From assembly GCA_905250125.1 (NCBI GenBank), contig CAJNOL010000264.1:114147-178146 (forward strand): a stretch of DNA of 64,000 bases, written 5' to 3'. The stretch comes from Rotaria sordida (taxonomy: Eukaryota > Rotifera > Eurotatoria > Philodinida > Philodinidae). Numbering within the stretch: position 1 is the first letter of the stretch; each line of letters opens with the position of its first letter. Made by a program: the position numbers and the translations under genes. A model generated the notes under the pieces. The model did not search any database, was not told the DNA's origin, and saw only the letters and a list, made by a program, of their open reading frames with translations. Shown piece after piece: positions 47,801 through 59,077 of the stretch.

Positions 47801-49353
47801 TTTGTACAATATAAAGTAAATATACTGAGCTATTACAAGAATAATTTCAATGCTTGTTTACTCATGCATTAAAAAGGAGAAAAAAGTATTTTCGATTAGT
47901 TAGCTCATTGGATAATAATAAGTTTATTCATTGTCTAATGTATTATGTTCATTAAACTTGTTCATAGTATGTTCACTAGGCATCAATGTATCATTATCGA
48001 ATTTTTGACATGATCTTTTTTAAGATTTTCAATCGATCTCTTTGAAAACAAACCTACCTCGCGAAGTGTTCACAGCAAATTTTCAAGTGTTACGAGTATT
48101 TTCAAATCGCTAACGGAAGATCTACAAAGCTGCAGAATCTTTAGATGTTTAGAATTAATCATTCAAGAGTTACAGGTGTTCTAATCGAAGCTCTAAATGA
48201 CTTTTCTAGCAATTTCTGTGAAAAAAGTTTTTTCGCTATTTCCTTTTTGATAAAAAAAATATTTTTTTTCTACACTTAGAAAATTGATTAAAGAAGCTTT
48301 AAACCACATACTAGAAAAACATATAATATACGAATCGATACATCTTTGTCTTCTCTTTCGAACGATCAAAGTTGAAACTCTCTATCTTGTTTCTATTAGA
48401 ATTTATTCAAAATATACCTACTCTGCCTTTTTTTTTCAAACAGGCATTAGTATAATCGTCAGATATGACAGAAAAATAGGTGTTATACAAATTTTATTAT
48501 TATGATATTACCTGATGAATAATGTAATAGCACAGAAAGATAGAGTGTCATTTTTACTATCAGTTCATATTGAGAAAAAGTTTCTTCAAGCTTTTTATAG
48601 AAAACTGCAGTACATCTGCCACCACTTTTGAATAGCCCTAAGTATTTTGTTTAGATAAAATACAATTACAAGAACGTTCAATTGAAATAAACTTATAATC
48701 CATTAGAACTTCCATTAGTTTCGAATTATATGATTCTATTGAATTAGAATCTTATTAATTCTCAATTATTCATATGCTTATATGCTATATATCGATGTAG
48801 TGTTGAAATATAAAAAGAGTAAGCTATTCTAAAGAAGACTTGACACAAGTTTTTGATAAATAATAGAATGAGGACACATCATCTGCAATTAAATTAGATT
48901 AAAATAAAAAGTATCAAATTCAAATTCAAAAAAGCAATAAATCAAGTCAATAATGCAAACCAGTAGAATATCTGCTTTTTCCTATGGTGCTGATACTGCA
49001 ACAGCATCTAGAAAAAAAATAATGTATCAAACAAATCAACAACATTATTACTTCATCAAACTTCACAGTCACATTGTATCGATAACACAAACATACATAT
49101 ATGTTTATGACGAATTTTTATGCAATATCTATTATTATCTATGTTTGGTTGTTTATTTCTTGATTAAATTTTTTCTGCCTATCATCGCTGCCTACTAGTA
49201 TATCTTTATTTTCAGATGTATATCTTTCATTCTTCAAACTTCTGAATATATTCCATTTTATATTTTCCAACAACTGATTTGTTCACCTTTTCCCAGGTCG
49301 ATCGTTTCGGTCACTGGATACTGCAGGAATCGGCAAGAAAGACGCGAAAAAAT

Positions 49354-49570
49354 CGCCGGTTCCTGCAGGAAAACACCAGAAATTAATGGCACATGGAAGC
49401 AGTATTCTGGTCAGAAAATTGTCGGACTTTTTTCGGATGACTTCCGACCGGCTCCTGCCCAAAAGAACCGGAATTGTCTCGAATTCACCGAGAAAAGGCC
49501 CGAAAAATTTCCGGTCGGAATACTGCTTCATGTTTCGCTGATTTCTAGTGATCTTCTGCTGGAACCGGCT
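49354..49570. repeat. GC-rich foldback element
   Basis: Left arm CGCCGGTTCCTGCAGGAAAA and right arm reversed AGCCGGTTCCAGCAGAAGAT. Both continue through AAGCAGTATTC to a CCGG core, giving arms of about 75 bp. Its base composition is clearly GC-richer than the flanks, which marks it as an insertion. No coding potential. Confidence 0.6.
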
Positions 49571-50045
49571 AGTACTTTGCAACCTGGATTCTTCCCAATG
49601 TCTTTTTCTTGATCGATTCGTACGAAGGATTTTTCTTCTTTTCATTCTCTCTTATTTTGAAATTATTTTTCTGTAACTATCTCAATTTATGTACATGACA
49701 GAGAAATTATACGATTATCTGTTTTCGAGTAGTAAATGTTTTTTTTTTCTTTTACACATTTATTTACATCTATTATTAATATAAGTGCTCTACAAACTTT
49801 ATATTAAATACTTATTTTTACTGCTTTAAAATTATATGAAAATAGACAAATAAAACATATCAACTGCTTCGAAATTTTCGATCTCATGCTGACTCAATAA
49901 TAATTACATCATTCGAAAGAGTATGAAAAGATGAGTAAAATGTACTAATTTTCTCGGAAGCATACTCCAAAGTTTCCAACTAAAGCTTTTAAAGATATAT
50001 TTTCTAGCAGAAACAACAACGATATTTCATTCTCTCTCTCTCTCT

Positions 50046-50145
50046 NNNNNNNNNNNNNNNNNNNNNNNNNNNNNNNNNNNNNNNNNNNNNNNNNNNNNNN
50101 NNNNNNNNNNNNNNNNNNNNNNNNNNNNNNNNNNNNNNNNNNNNN
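50046..50145. other. Assembly gap, 100 N
   Basis: Exactly 100 N, the conventional size for a gap of unknown length, following a TC microsatellite. Adjacency of the sequence on its two sides is a scaffolding inference. Confidence 1.
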
Positions 50146-50225
50146 TGATGTGAATCAAAGACTTTGATTTGTCATATTCACAAGTTAGGAGAACTTGGAC
50201 CTTTCATCATTCGAATGTGGGATGC

Positions 50226-50319
50226 TGTTAGCGATGATTCAGGCTCATTCCTGCCCCTTGATGTTTTTCCATGTGTCTCTCTCTATTGCTTTGTGATTGG
50301 TATTCTTTTTCTTTTTCTT
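50226..50319 (+). repeat. 5' LTR, left part
   Basis: Starts TGTTAGCGATGATTCAGG and matches the first half of the 3' LTR. It is interrupted after a CTTTTTCTT stretch by the foldback element; the sequence resumes at 52840. Confidence 0.85.
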
Positions 50320-51942
50320 CCCATGAAAAAAACATTTGCAAAAAGTAGCATTTGAACGCCAACTTTTTTGAAGAAAACGCTATTTTGCGTTTAAATAGAT
50401 GAATGTGTGTTAAGGACGCCTTTGAAGGCTTTTTTTAATTTGAGATGCGTTTGAACGCATTGTTTTTATTTACAACGCGATTTTTGAGATAGAAGCGCCA
50501 CCGGATATGATCATTTGAACGCGTTTGCTTTCATGCGTCCGGACGCATTTATTTTTCATGCATCTCAACGCATTCTTTTACCAAAAAAAATGAAATTTTT
50601 TGCAAGCGTACAAGAACATGTGTATTTTTGAATGTGTTTTTGTGAAGAACAAGGTCTTTACGAGCGTGTTGGAACACTGTTTTCTTTAATGCATTTTTTC
50701 TGAAGAAGACGTGTTATTTCGCAAATAAGGTAAATGATATTTAGATTAATATTTGCAGTAAAAACACCGTTTCGTGAAGTAGGAGTTTGCTACAAGTTAG
50801 ACAAACATTTCATAATAGTACACTCAAAGATATATGGTTTAAATAGGTCCATTCTGCAGTTAAATATTATGACCATAGTTTAGTAGAATCTATTTGAATA
50901 TCACTAAAGGAAGAAATAGTTTTGTAAAAAAAGAACAAGTGCAGACTAATTAGAACAAATTTAATTTAACTGAAAAAACTTGTGGAGCAAGTTGAAAAAG
51001 TTATAGATACTCAGGAAGGTGAAAAGTCAAAAAAATTTCATCATTCGAAATGCCATTGTTTTCATGTTTTTGGTATAAAATTCACGAAAGTCTTGGAATT
51101 TCTTTCATTTTTCGACTCCATTGTTAAGATGATACCGATATAACGACTCTGTTAAATTATTTTCCTTCATTGATTAATCCTGTGATACTTTTTGAAATTT
51201 TTCATAAAATTTCTAATGAATCATACTTAGATCATTATTTTCTAACATTCGCAATTCCTTAAAAGAGATTATACGAAGAAAAAATAGTGCATATACGTTT
51301 ATCGTCTTCACGGTACTCTATTCAAATTTCAGCTCAGTTCTTTTTTTCTCTTTAGTGATTTTCTGTATTGGTCATCGAAAAATCTTAGTTGCTTTGTTCC
51401 CAGTAAAAGTTCAAATATATCTATAACCTATTCTTCGAAGAATGCTGCAATTAGATATGCACAGATTTTCGTTTCTTGTCAGACATAACTTGCGAGTAAT
51501 ACCGATAGCAAAGCTGATCTTTCATTCATTTTGTCTCTTTATATCTCCTCATAGCATCTGTTTCTTTTAGAATCAAAATGATGTATTGTAAGAATTTTTA
51601 TCTATCTCTCTTTTTCTTTAATATATGCTTTATGTCTAATTGATGAGCTTGGTGTCACAATGGAGTTGCCTGAGACAAGCAAAGACATACGGAGTATTTT
51701 CATTGAATAAATATTTTTACGGAAATCTTTGATTTTTTTCTGCTTGTAAATTAAAACTTCTTTTGAATAAATCCCAGTCGTTCCTTATAATCACCAAAAA
51801 AATTATCTGATAGGTGGCGCTGGTAGAGATAAATAATGTAACACATGCTTTTTAGAAACGTTGAGTTTCATCCAAAAAATTCAGATTCGTTTATAGAAAA
51901 ATTATCTAATGATAGTATTTCGTATGTCAAGGTGCATTGGTT

Positions 51943-52092
51943 GTTAGAAATATCACATCGTATAGCCTTATAGTTAGAAACATCGCATTGTATAGTTTTT
52001 TAATTAGTAATATTGCATCGTATAGTCCTATAGCTAGTAATATTATATCGTATACCTCTATAGTCAGAAATATCGCCTCGCATAGCTTGAAT
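51943..52092. repeat. 30-bp tandem repeat, five units
   Basis: Units begin at 51943, 51973, 52003, 52033 and 52063. They follow the pattern GTTAGAAATATCGCATCGTA plus about ten variable bases. Because 30 is a multiple of three, both strands stay open and give a pseudo-repetitive ten-residue pattern; I read this as non-coding. Confidence 0.85.
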
Positions 52093-52267
52093 AGAAATCT
52101 CACAAATCGAAGCAAAGTGACAACTACATATCCAATTATCTCTTCCATAATCATCTTCAAACTACTTAATTTCGTTGAGATCTCTATTCTAATTGCAATC
52201 ATGATTTTATCGACCACTTGGATTCACATTTTAAGACTTAGGAAGGCTTATATTATCATTTTTTTCG

Positions 52268-52645
52268 TATAAAAGCCCTGTTCTATCCTCTTATCTATAT
52301 TACTTATCATAGTTACATCATTTTATTGTATGTTTCTCAGCAACTTCTTTGCCAAAAGTTGTAAGGATCTCAGAAAAGATAAATTGTAGTCAGTACAGCA
52401 TAAGTCGAAGTAAAGTTGACACCCAAGTGCTCCTTCTATTTGATTTATACTTAAACTTTTTGTTAGACTGTGGCGGAGCACTTGGGTGTCAACTTTACTT
52501 CGACTTATGCTGTACTGACTACAATTTATCTTTTCTGAAATCATTAGAACTTTTGGCAAAGAAGTTACTGAGAAACATACAATAAAATGATGTAACTATG
52601 ATAAGATAAGTAATATAGATAAGGAGATAGAATAAGGCTTTTATA
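52268..52645. repeat. Near-perfect long hairpin
   Basis: Left arm 52268-52433 and right arm 52475-52645 are almost exact reverse complements around a 41-bp loop. The loop-proximal part (CACTTGGGTGTCAACTTTAC) is perfect; small indels occur toward the base. If transcribed it would give a dsRNA of about 165 bp. The close match of the arms suggests recent formation or gene conversion. Confidence 0.9.
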
Positions 52646-52839
52646 GGAAAAAAAAACGCGTTTTATATCAATAAAACGTACCGTAGTGAACGCGTTTTCC
52701 AACTGTTTGTTTGCGTTTATAGTGGAAAAAAACGCGTTCCAATGCGTTTTAAAAACTGCGTTTAAAGTCTAGCGAAAACATGCGAACCAGAAAAAAAACG
52801 CGTTGAAACGCAAACTTTTACAAATAATTTTTTCATGGG

Positions 52840-52952
52840 TCTTCTCTTCTCTATTGTATCTTGTCATATATATGTACGTGTTGTTAAGGACATTTGGACA
52901 GAATATATACATTTAAATAAAATAAGCGTAAGCTCGTCGAAGCGAGCTAACA
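52840..52952 (+). repeat. 5' LTR, right part
   Basis: Resumes the LTR at TCTTCTCTTCTCTATTGTAT and ends TCGAAGCGAGCTAACA, colinear with the 3' LTR. Confidence 0.85.
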
Positions 52953-52955
52953 ATT

Positions 52956-52968
52956 TGGTGCCGTGACC
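52956..52968 (+). promoter_or_regulatory. Primer-binding site (tRNA-His type)
   Basis: TGGTGCCGTGACC starts three bases after the 5' LTR. It is complementary to the 3' end expected for animal tRNA-His, a primer used by several Ty3/gypsy elements. Confidence 0.7.
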
Positions 52969-53172
52969 CATCTTCTTCTATTTACTACATCGAAGATGAA
53001 CGAACTTATTAATTAATTTACTCATCGGTGATGGAAAGAGTGAAGTACAATCTCATCCTTTTAGGGAAGAGAGAGAAATTCAATGTCTATTTACAAATTA
53101 ATTTCAAAATCTATTTATTATAAGAAGGTATCTTTCTTCTATATAAAGTTCAAATTTTTGTCCTTCCGTTAA

Positions 53173-54261
53173 GTGCATTTTTTTCTTTCAACAACGGCTA
53201 CCGGTACAAGAAACGTAATAAAACAAAGTGGTACGAATCTTTTATCATACGAATTAATTACAAATTTGCCAACAAGAATACGAAATAAAATAACAAGCAG
53301 TATATCATTTATGCAAGAAATGGAAACAACCTCAATGAAAATTCGACAGCTTCATTCAAGCCAGAAAGAAGCCATGAAGAAGGTAACTGAATTTTCAGGT
53401 GAAGCTAATGAACTTGATATTGATGAATGGTTATTCGATTTAAATAATTTATTCTCATTAATGAAATTAAAAGGTGAAACAAAAATTCTCGAAACGATGG
53501 GCAAATTAACAGGACCAGCATTACGATGGTATCAAGAGAATTTAAAATCATTCACCAACTGGAGTGATGCTGAAAAAGCATTACGAGATCGATTTAAAGA
53601 ATTTACGTCAGACAGTCAATTAATGCAAGAATTTTTTTATATTCATCAAGAAGAAAACCAATCTGTTATATCATTTTATAAAAATGTTCTTCGAAAATAC
53701 AGAAAATACCGACAATTTATTACTGAACAACAAGTTATTACGGTATTACAGAATGGTGTTAAAAATTCATTAAAAGAACATTTAATTCGTAATGAAAAAG
53801 AAATTAAAAAGCCAGAACAATGGTCGCAAGTTGTAAGAGAAGAAGAATATATACAAAATCGAATTCAACAACAAATTAATGTTCTACATCATGAACCAAA
53901 AAATCCACCATTTTTTGAACATACATTACCAACAGCAACAATTCAACCAACACCAACAAATGTTCACTCATCAAATCAATAACCATTTACGTCACGTCAT
54001 TATTATAAAAATCAGCATCAACAGCAATCAACATCAACAAATAATCGAACATATCCCAAACAAAATAATCATTTAATTCTTCAATACAATCGAAAAGATT
54101 ATCTCGAAAACAAAACACAACAATCAAATCTCTGTTTAATTTGCAATAAGAACAATCATAAAATAACTAAATGCTTTCATAAGAAGAACAACGGCTGTTT
54201 TAAATTTGGACAGGCAAATCATCAAATACGTGACTGTCCTCAACAAAATTTTTTCGAATAA
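53173..54261 (+). pseudogene. gag remnant
   Basis: One frame, with the first ATG at 53311, contains a retrotransposon gag domain (FSGEANELDIDEWLFDLNN through ALRWYQENLKSFTNWSDAEK). After Gln-rich sequence it ends in a zinc-knuckle region. A TAA at 53980-53982 interrupts it and TAA 54259-54261 closes it. The first knuckle (CLICNKNNHKITKC) is intact CX2CX4HX4C. The second has Phe where the second Cys should be (CFKFGQANHQIRDC), so it cannot bind zinc normally. Confidence 0.8.
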
Positions 54262-54288
54262 AGGGATCGAATGATGGCGACGATCCCT

Positions 54289-55093
54289 GCCCTAGAGAAT
54301 GTACTGAGTTAAGGGTACCCGAAAAAGTACCTTGTTACCAGTATGTCACAAGAACTTTTGGGCATCAAAGTACTTGGAAGTACTTGCAGGTACCTAAGTG
54401 GTACTTTAACAAGTACCCTGCTACAAAATGTGTAGTAACTGGGTACTTGAAGGTACTGATCAGATACTCAATTGGGTACTATTGTATAGTATTTCTAGGT
54501 ACCCTGTTACAAAAATTCCAGTATGTTCAGAATCGAACCTGACCTTTAACTTTTTTTAATTTTTGTTTCTCTCAAAGCAATTTACTACATTTTTTTTCGA
54601 TTTTATTCAATTTAATTTTTTCAATTCCGAAAACTTAGCAGGTACAATCCCGGGATCTGACCTGACTTGAGTTGATCAGGTATCCATCAGACCACTTCGG
54701 AGTAGTCCGCTCTTAATCTACGATCAAGATCGACATGTTCTCGACTAAGAAATAGTCAAGAAATAATCTAGAAAAAATTAGTATGAAAATAGATTCATTT
54801 CTTATGTCTTACTCAGTTGTTTATATGGAGCCGTGCGTGAAAAACAAAACGGTGAATGAATAGTCGCTACACAGAATGCGACAAATATAGGGTACCCTGT
54901 ATAGCGTGCCTCAGTAAAATTACAGATGCGAGTACCCATACAAGTACTTCTTAAGTGAGCGTACTTTTATAGGAACCACACTCAGTACCTACATCAGTAT
55001 AATTACTAAGAATTTTTGAAGTACCCATATTGGGTACCCTGCTAGGCCTTTCTCAGTACGTGGGTACCCTGAACTCAGTACTTTCTCTAGGGC
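54289..55093. mobile_element. 0.8 kb inverted-repeat element between gag and protease
   Basis: Terminal inverted repeats of 32 bp with two mismatches begin GCCCTAGAGAATGTACTGAG on the left and GCCCTAGAGAAAGTACTGAG on the reversed right end. Both sides continue with many GGTACC / AGTACTT words that can fold. No target duplication is evident. The interior (about 54530-54850) has no ORF. The style recalls the hAT-like MITE at 31616, but the termini differ. Confidence 0.75.
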
Positions 55094-55241
55094 GTGGAGC
55101 CAAAAAGTCATCAACTAAAACAACATTTGCCCCAATTTTTGTCGAAATGTTATGCAACAACACTCTACAAAAAGCACTCATCGATACCGGATCGACCATC
55201 ACTATTATACATCAACATTTATTAAATGATATATCACATGA

Positions 55242-58200
55242 CTTGGGGCCAAGCTAATCGCTACCAAGCGGGTCCACAGGTTGCGGATAGTGGAACGGCC
55301 ATTAGTAAGATGGTTAGCTGCGAATAAGAACAAGCAATTGCTCAAATAAGCAGTCCCGGACAATTTAGCCTCTTGCCAACAGGGTGTAGTGGAGTTTTGG
55401 ATGGCATCAAAACCCCTATAAAATGCTACAGAAACCCAAAGACGACAAGATGATACGGCGAGTAAAAGCCGCCAGAAGCAAGGTTCACCCGAACCAAGTT
55501 TTCATAAGCCTTAGCCAGGGTAGGTGGAGCTCTTTAGCCTCGACTGGTAGTTCACCTAAGAGAAGGTAAACTCTGATTTTAAACCAAGGGCAGATGAGGC
55601 TCTCAGCCATGGTAGGCAGCTCATCTAAGAGAGAAAACTCAGATGACAAACACTCACCAACCCGTCTAGCCAGTGTGGTGTTTTATCGGCTACAAAACCC
55701 CCCATGAAAGTACATAAACTTAATATTGATGCCGGCTCGGTCGTCGCCCGGACAAACAAGGACCGCGTTTGTGATTTCGGCAGTGGGTCACAAATGATAA
55801 ATAGGCTACAGGTGCCAACCCAAAAAAAACAACAAACCAAATTACAAAGCTCCAAGCTTTGTAAATATGCATATCTGTACTTACAACATAAGAACATTTA
55901 GGGAAGAAGAGAAAAGAAAAGAATTCGAAGAAGAAATATCAAAAATAAGATGGGATATTATTGGTTTGAGTGAAACAAAATGTAAAGGTAAACATCTAAC
56001 TAAATTGAAAAATGGTCATACACTCTATACATCTGGAAACGCCAATAACAACAAACATGGCGTAGGATTTTTGATACACAAGAAACTAGAAGAAAAAGTA
56101 ATAAGTATAAAAGGTATAAATGAAAGATTAGCCCAATTAACTTTGAAAATAAATCAAAGATATAAAATGAAAATAGTCCAGATATATGCACCAACAACAA
56201 GCTATGATGATCAAGAAGTCATCGAAATCTATCAACAAATCGAAACCTTATTAAAAGAAGAAAAAACCTATTTCACCATAATAATGGGTGATTTTAACGC
56301 AAAAATAGGAAAGAAGGAAGATAATAAAGAAACAGCTATGGGCAATTTTGGAGTAGGAGATCGAAACGATAGAGGGAGAATGCTAATTGACTTTGCCCTC
56401 AAAAACAACCTACAAATAACAAACAGTTTCTTCTACAAAAAAGCCCATAGAAAATGGACCTGGAAAGGACCAAATAACTGTGTCAAAAATGAAATTGATT
56501 TTATCCTAACCAATAAAATGAATATCTTCAAAAATGTCGAAGTTCTAAATTCAATCAAAACAGGAAGTGATCATAGAATGGTTAGAGGTAAAATAAGGAT
56601 TAATACTAAAAATGAAAGAAGAAAATTAATCCTTAAAAAGAAACTACAAATAAATAATGACATACTCACAACAAAAGAAAAAGAATTTGAAACAAAGATT
56701 GATCAAATGATAAAAACACAAATCAACCTCAACGAAACGAGTATAGATGAAATAAATGAAACTCTAACAAAAATAATTGTTGATACTGCAGAAAAACTTG
56801 CAAAGGAACCACATTTAAAGCAAAATAATTTTAAAATATCTCCTACAACACAAAAACTAATTGAAAAAAGAACAAAATTAAATGTCAATACAAACCATAT
56901 AGAGTTCATAGAACTAAACAAAACGATAAAGAAAAACCTACGAATAGAAAAAAGAAGTCACAACACAAGAATAATCCAAAATACAATTGAAAGTAACAAA
57001 AGCCTAAAAAGAACTTTCAAAAACATGTCACCTGGGCAAAACCAAATAATTTCCTTAAAAGATAAAAATGGAAATATCCTATATGACAGACATCAAATGA
57101 ATAATAGAATCAAAGAATTCTATGAAGACCTATACGACACAAAAACAACAAACAAGATAAACAAACCACAAAATAACTATGATCATGAAGATGATGTTCC
57201 TAATATAATACTAGGAGAAATAGAAATGGCACTTAAATCAATGCCCAATAATAAGACTCCAGGTCCAGACAGTATAACTACTGACATGATAAAAAATGGA
57301 GGAATAACTGTCCTAAAAATTATTCAAGTACTTTTTAACAAATGCTTAAAAGAAAAGAAAATACCACAAGAATGGAATAATGCAAACACCATCCTCATAT
57401 ACAAAAAAGGAGATCGCACTGATCTAAAAAAACTATAGACCAATTCGTCTCCTCTCACATCTCTATAAACTATTTACCAAAATCCTAACCAACAGGTTAA
57501 AGATAAAATTAGAAAAGGTAGAAGATAGAGAACAAGCAGGTTTTAAAAAAGGCTTCTCTACAATAGACCATATTCACACGCTAAATCAAATCCTAGAAAA
57601 AACAAAAGAATTCAATCTGCCACTATGCATGGCATTCATCGACTTTGAAAAGGCATTTGATACTCTAGAAAAACCAGCGATCATTGGAGCCTTAGAAAAT
57701 CAACATATCGAAAGGCAATACATCGATCTAATTAAATACATATACGATAATGCTAAGACTTCTATAACTCTTCATAATATCAAAATCGATATAAACATAA
57801 ATAGAGGAATAAGACAAGGTGATACGATGTCTCCGATCCTCTTCATTACATGTCTCGAAGATATATTCAGGCGACTAAACTGGGATGGAAAGGGGATTAA
57901 AATATGTGGAGAATACCTAAATAACCTAAAATTTGCCGATGACATTGTTCTCTTCGCAAACAACTTGGAAACCTTACAAACGGTGATGGATGAACTTCGA
58001 AAAGAAAGTATAAAATCCAGCCTAAACATCAACATCGATAAAACAAAAATTATGATCAATAATCATATAGAAGACGATAGAAAAATTCAACTGAACAACC
58101 AAGAGATTGAGAAAATCAACAATTTCGTCTATTTGGGTCAAATGATAAAAACAAATAGAAATATTGAAACAGAAATAAACAGAAGAATATCACAAGGTTG

Positions 58201-58719
58201 GAGACAGTTTGGAAAATTGAACAAAATATTTAAAGCGGACATTCCTCTGTGTCTAAAAAAGAAAGCATACGACCAATGCATACTTCCAGTAATGACATAT
58301 GGATCAGAGACATGGAACACGACACAAAGATTAGAGAAAAACTTGCAATCAATCAACGAGGAATGGAAAGAAGTATGCTGAACATAAGAAAAATAGATAA
58401 AATTAGAAACGAACACATCAGAAAACAAACAAAAGTTATCGACATAATAAGAACAATAAAAAGAAACAAGTGGAGATGGGCAGGACATGTTGCCAGGCAA
58501 CAAGACAATAGATGGACCAAGCTCACCACAGAATGGCAAATAATGGACGGGAAAAGAAAACCCGGAAGACAATCCACGAGATGGAGAGATGAAATTCGTT
58601 CATTCCTAGGAAATGGCTGGAGCACTGTGGCACAAAATAGAGATAAATGGAAAAACATGGGAGAGACCTTCGTCCAACAGTGGACGGCAAATGGTTGCTA
58701 AATGATGATGATGATGATG
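55242..58719 (+). mobile_element. RTE-like non-LTR retrotransposon (LINE), 3.5 kb
   Basis: Flanked by an 11-bp target duplication, ATATCACATGA, at 55231-55241 and 58720-58730. The 3' tail is ATG repeats from 58702. The 5' part (55242-55866) looks like an untranslated leader. It encodes an apurinic-type endonuclease followed by reverse transcriptase and a C-terminal WAGHVARQQDNRW segment, an order and tail found in RTE-clade elements. Two frameshifts disable it. Confidence 0.85.
55867..58701 (+). pseudogene. LINE endonuclease/reverse transcriptase ORF, frameshifted
   Basis: The endonuclease domain is in 55867-56640 (motifs IIGLSETK, MGDFNAKIG, NEIDFILTN, GSDHRMVRG). Reverse transcriptase follows, with the first blocks up to 57438, FIDFEKAFDT in 57629-58381 and the catalytic FADD at about 57930. 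The frame changes once in an A-rich run near 57430 and again near 58320-58345; the last frame, to 58701, has the C-terminal domain. Catalytic residues remain recognisable, so decay is moderate. Confidence 0.85.
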
Positions 58720-59077
58720 ATATCACATGAAAAATTAATGCCAAAAACAATAAATCATTTATCTGCAAATTGCTCAACATTAAATATTATTGGTGAGATA
58801 TCCTTAGAAATAAATGTTAATGGCATAAAAACAACAGTTATTGCTGATGTTACAACAAATCTTGCTACAAATTTAATATTAGGTAGTGATTGGATTCAAT
58901 TAAATAACGTTTATTCTTACATCTGAACAATAAATTATGATCCAAAATCGAGGTAAAGAAGTATCAACTCCTTTTGTAAAACCACCTCTCCTACATTATC
59001 CAGCTACTCTTATTAATTATATTACTCTCCCTCCCTTTTCAGAAAAAATAGTAGAAGCAACCGTCTAACCCAACAAT

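Larger units (their letters stand above)
46862..50045. other. Intergenic region, 3.2 kb, transposon remnants
   Basis: Holds a Tc1/mariner-like remnant (about 46956-47800), a foldback element (49354-49570) and AT-rich DNA ending in a TC microsatellite at the assembly gap. Short frames such as + 48284-48505 and + 48953-49198 show no domain or splice context. Confidence 0.4.
50320..52839. mobile_element. 2.5 kb foldback element inserted in the 5' LTR
   Basis: Ends are the perfect inverted 12-mer CCCATGAAAAAA, continuing with mismatches for about 40 bp. The flanks share TCTT, a possible 4-bp target duplication. Next to each end lies a cluster of short dyads built on GCGTTT / AAACGC (left about 50340-50720, right about 52655-52815). 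Inside are a 30-bp tandem repeat (51943-52092) and a hairpin of about 380 bp (52268-52645). I find no transposase motif in the roughly 1.2 kb of AT-rich DNA between 50720 and 51940. It is most likely a non-autonomous foldback transposon. Confidence 0.7.
55094..58926 (+). pseudogene. Retropepsin (protease) remnant, split by a LINE
   Basis: The left part (to 55241) has the aspartic-protease active site ALIDTGSTITIIHQH. The right part (58720-58926) resumes after the LINE and includes the NLILGSDWIQLN segment typical of the second half of the domain, ending at a TGA. It belongs to the gypsy element. Confidence 0.75.

Noticed and set aside
50146..50225. Extension of the 5' LTR to the left of TGTTAG
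   Set aside because: No similarity to the sequence before the 3' LTR, so the LTR starts at 50226.
51943..52092. CRISPR array
   Set aside because: Contiguous 30-bp tandem units without spacers, in an animal genome.
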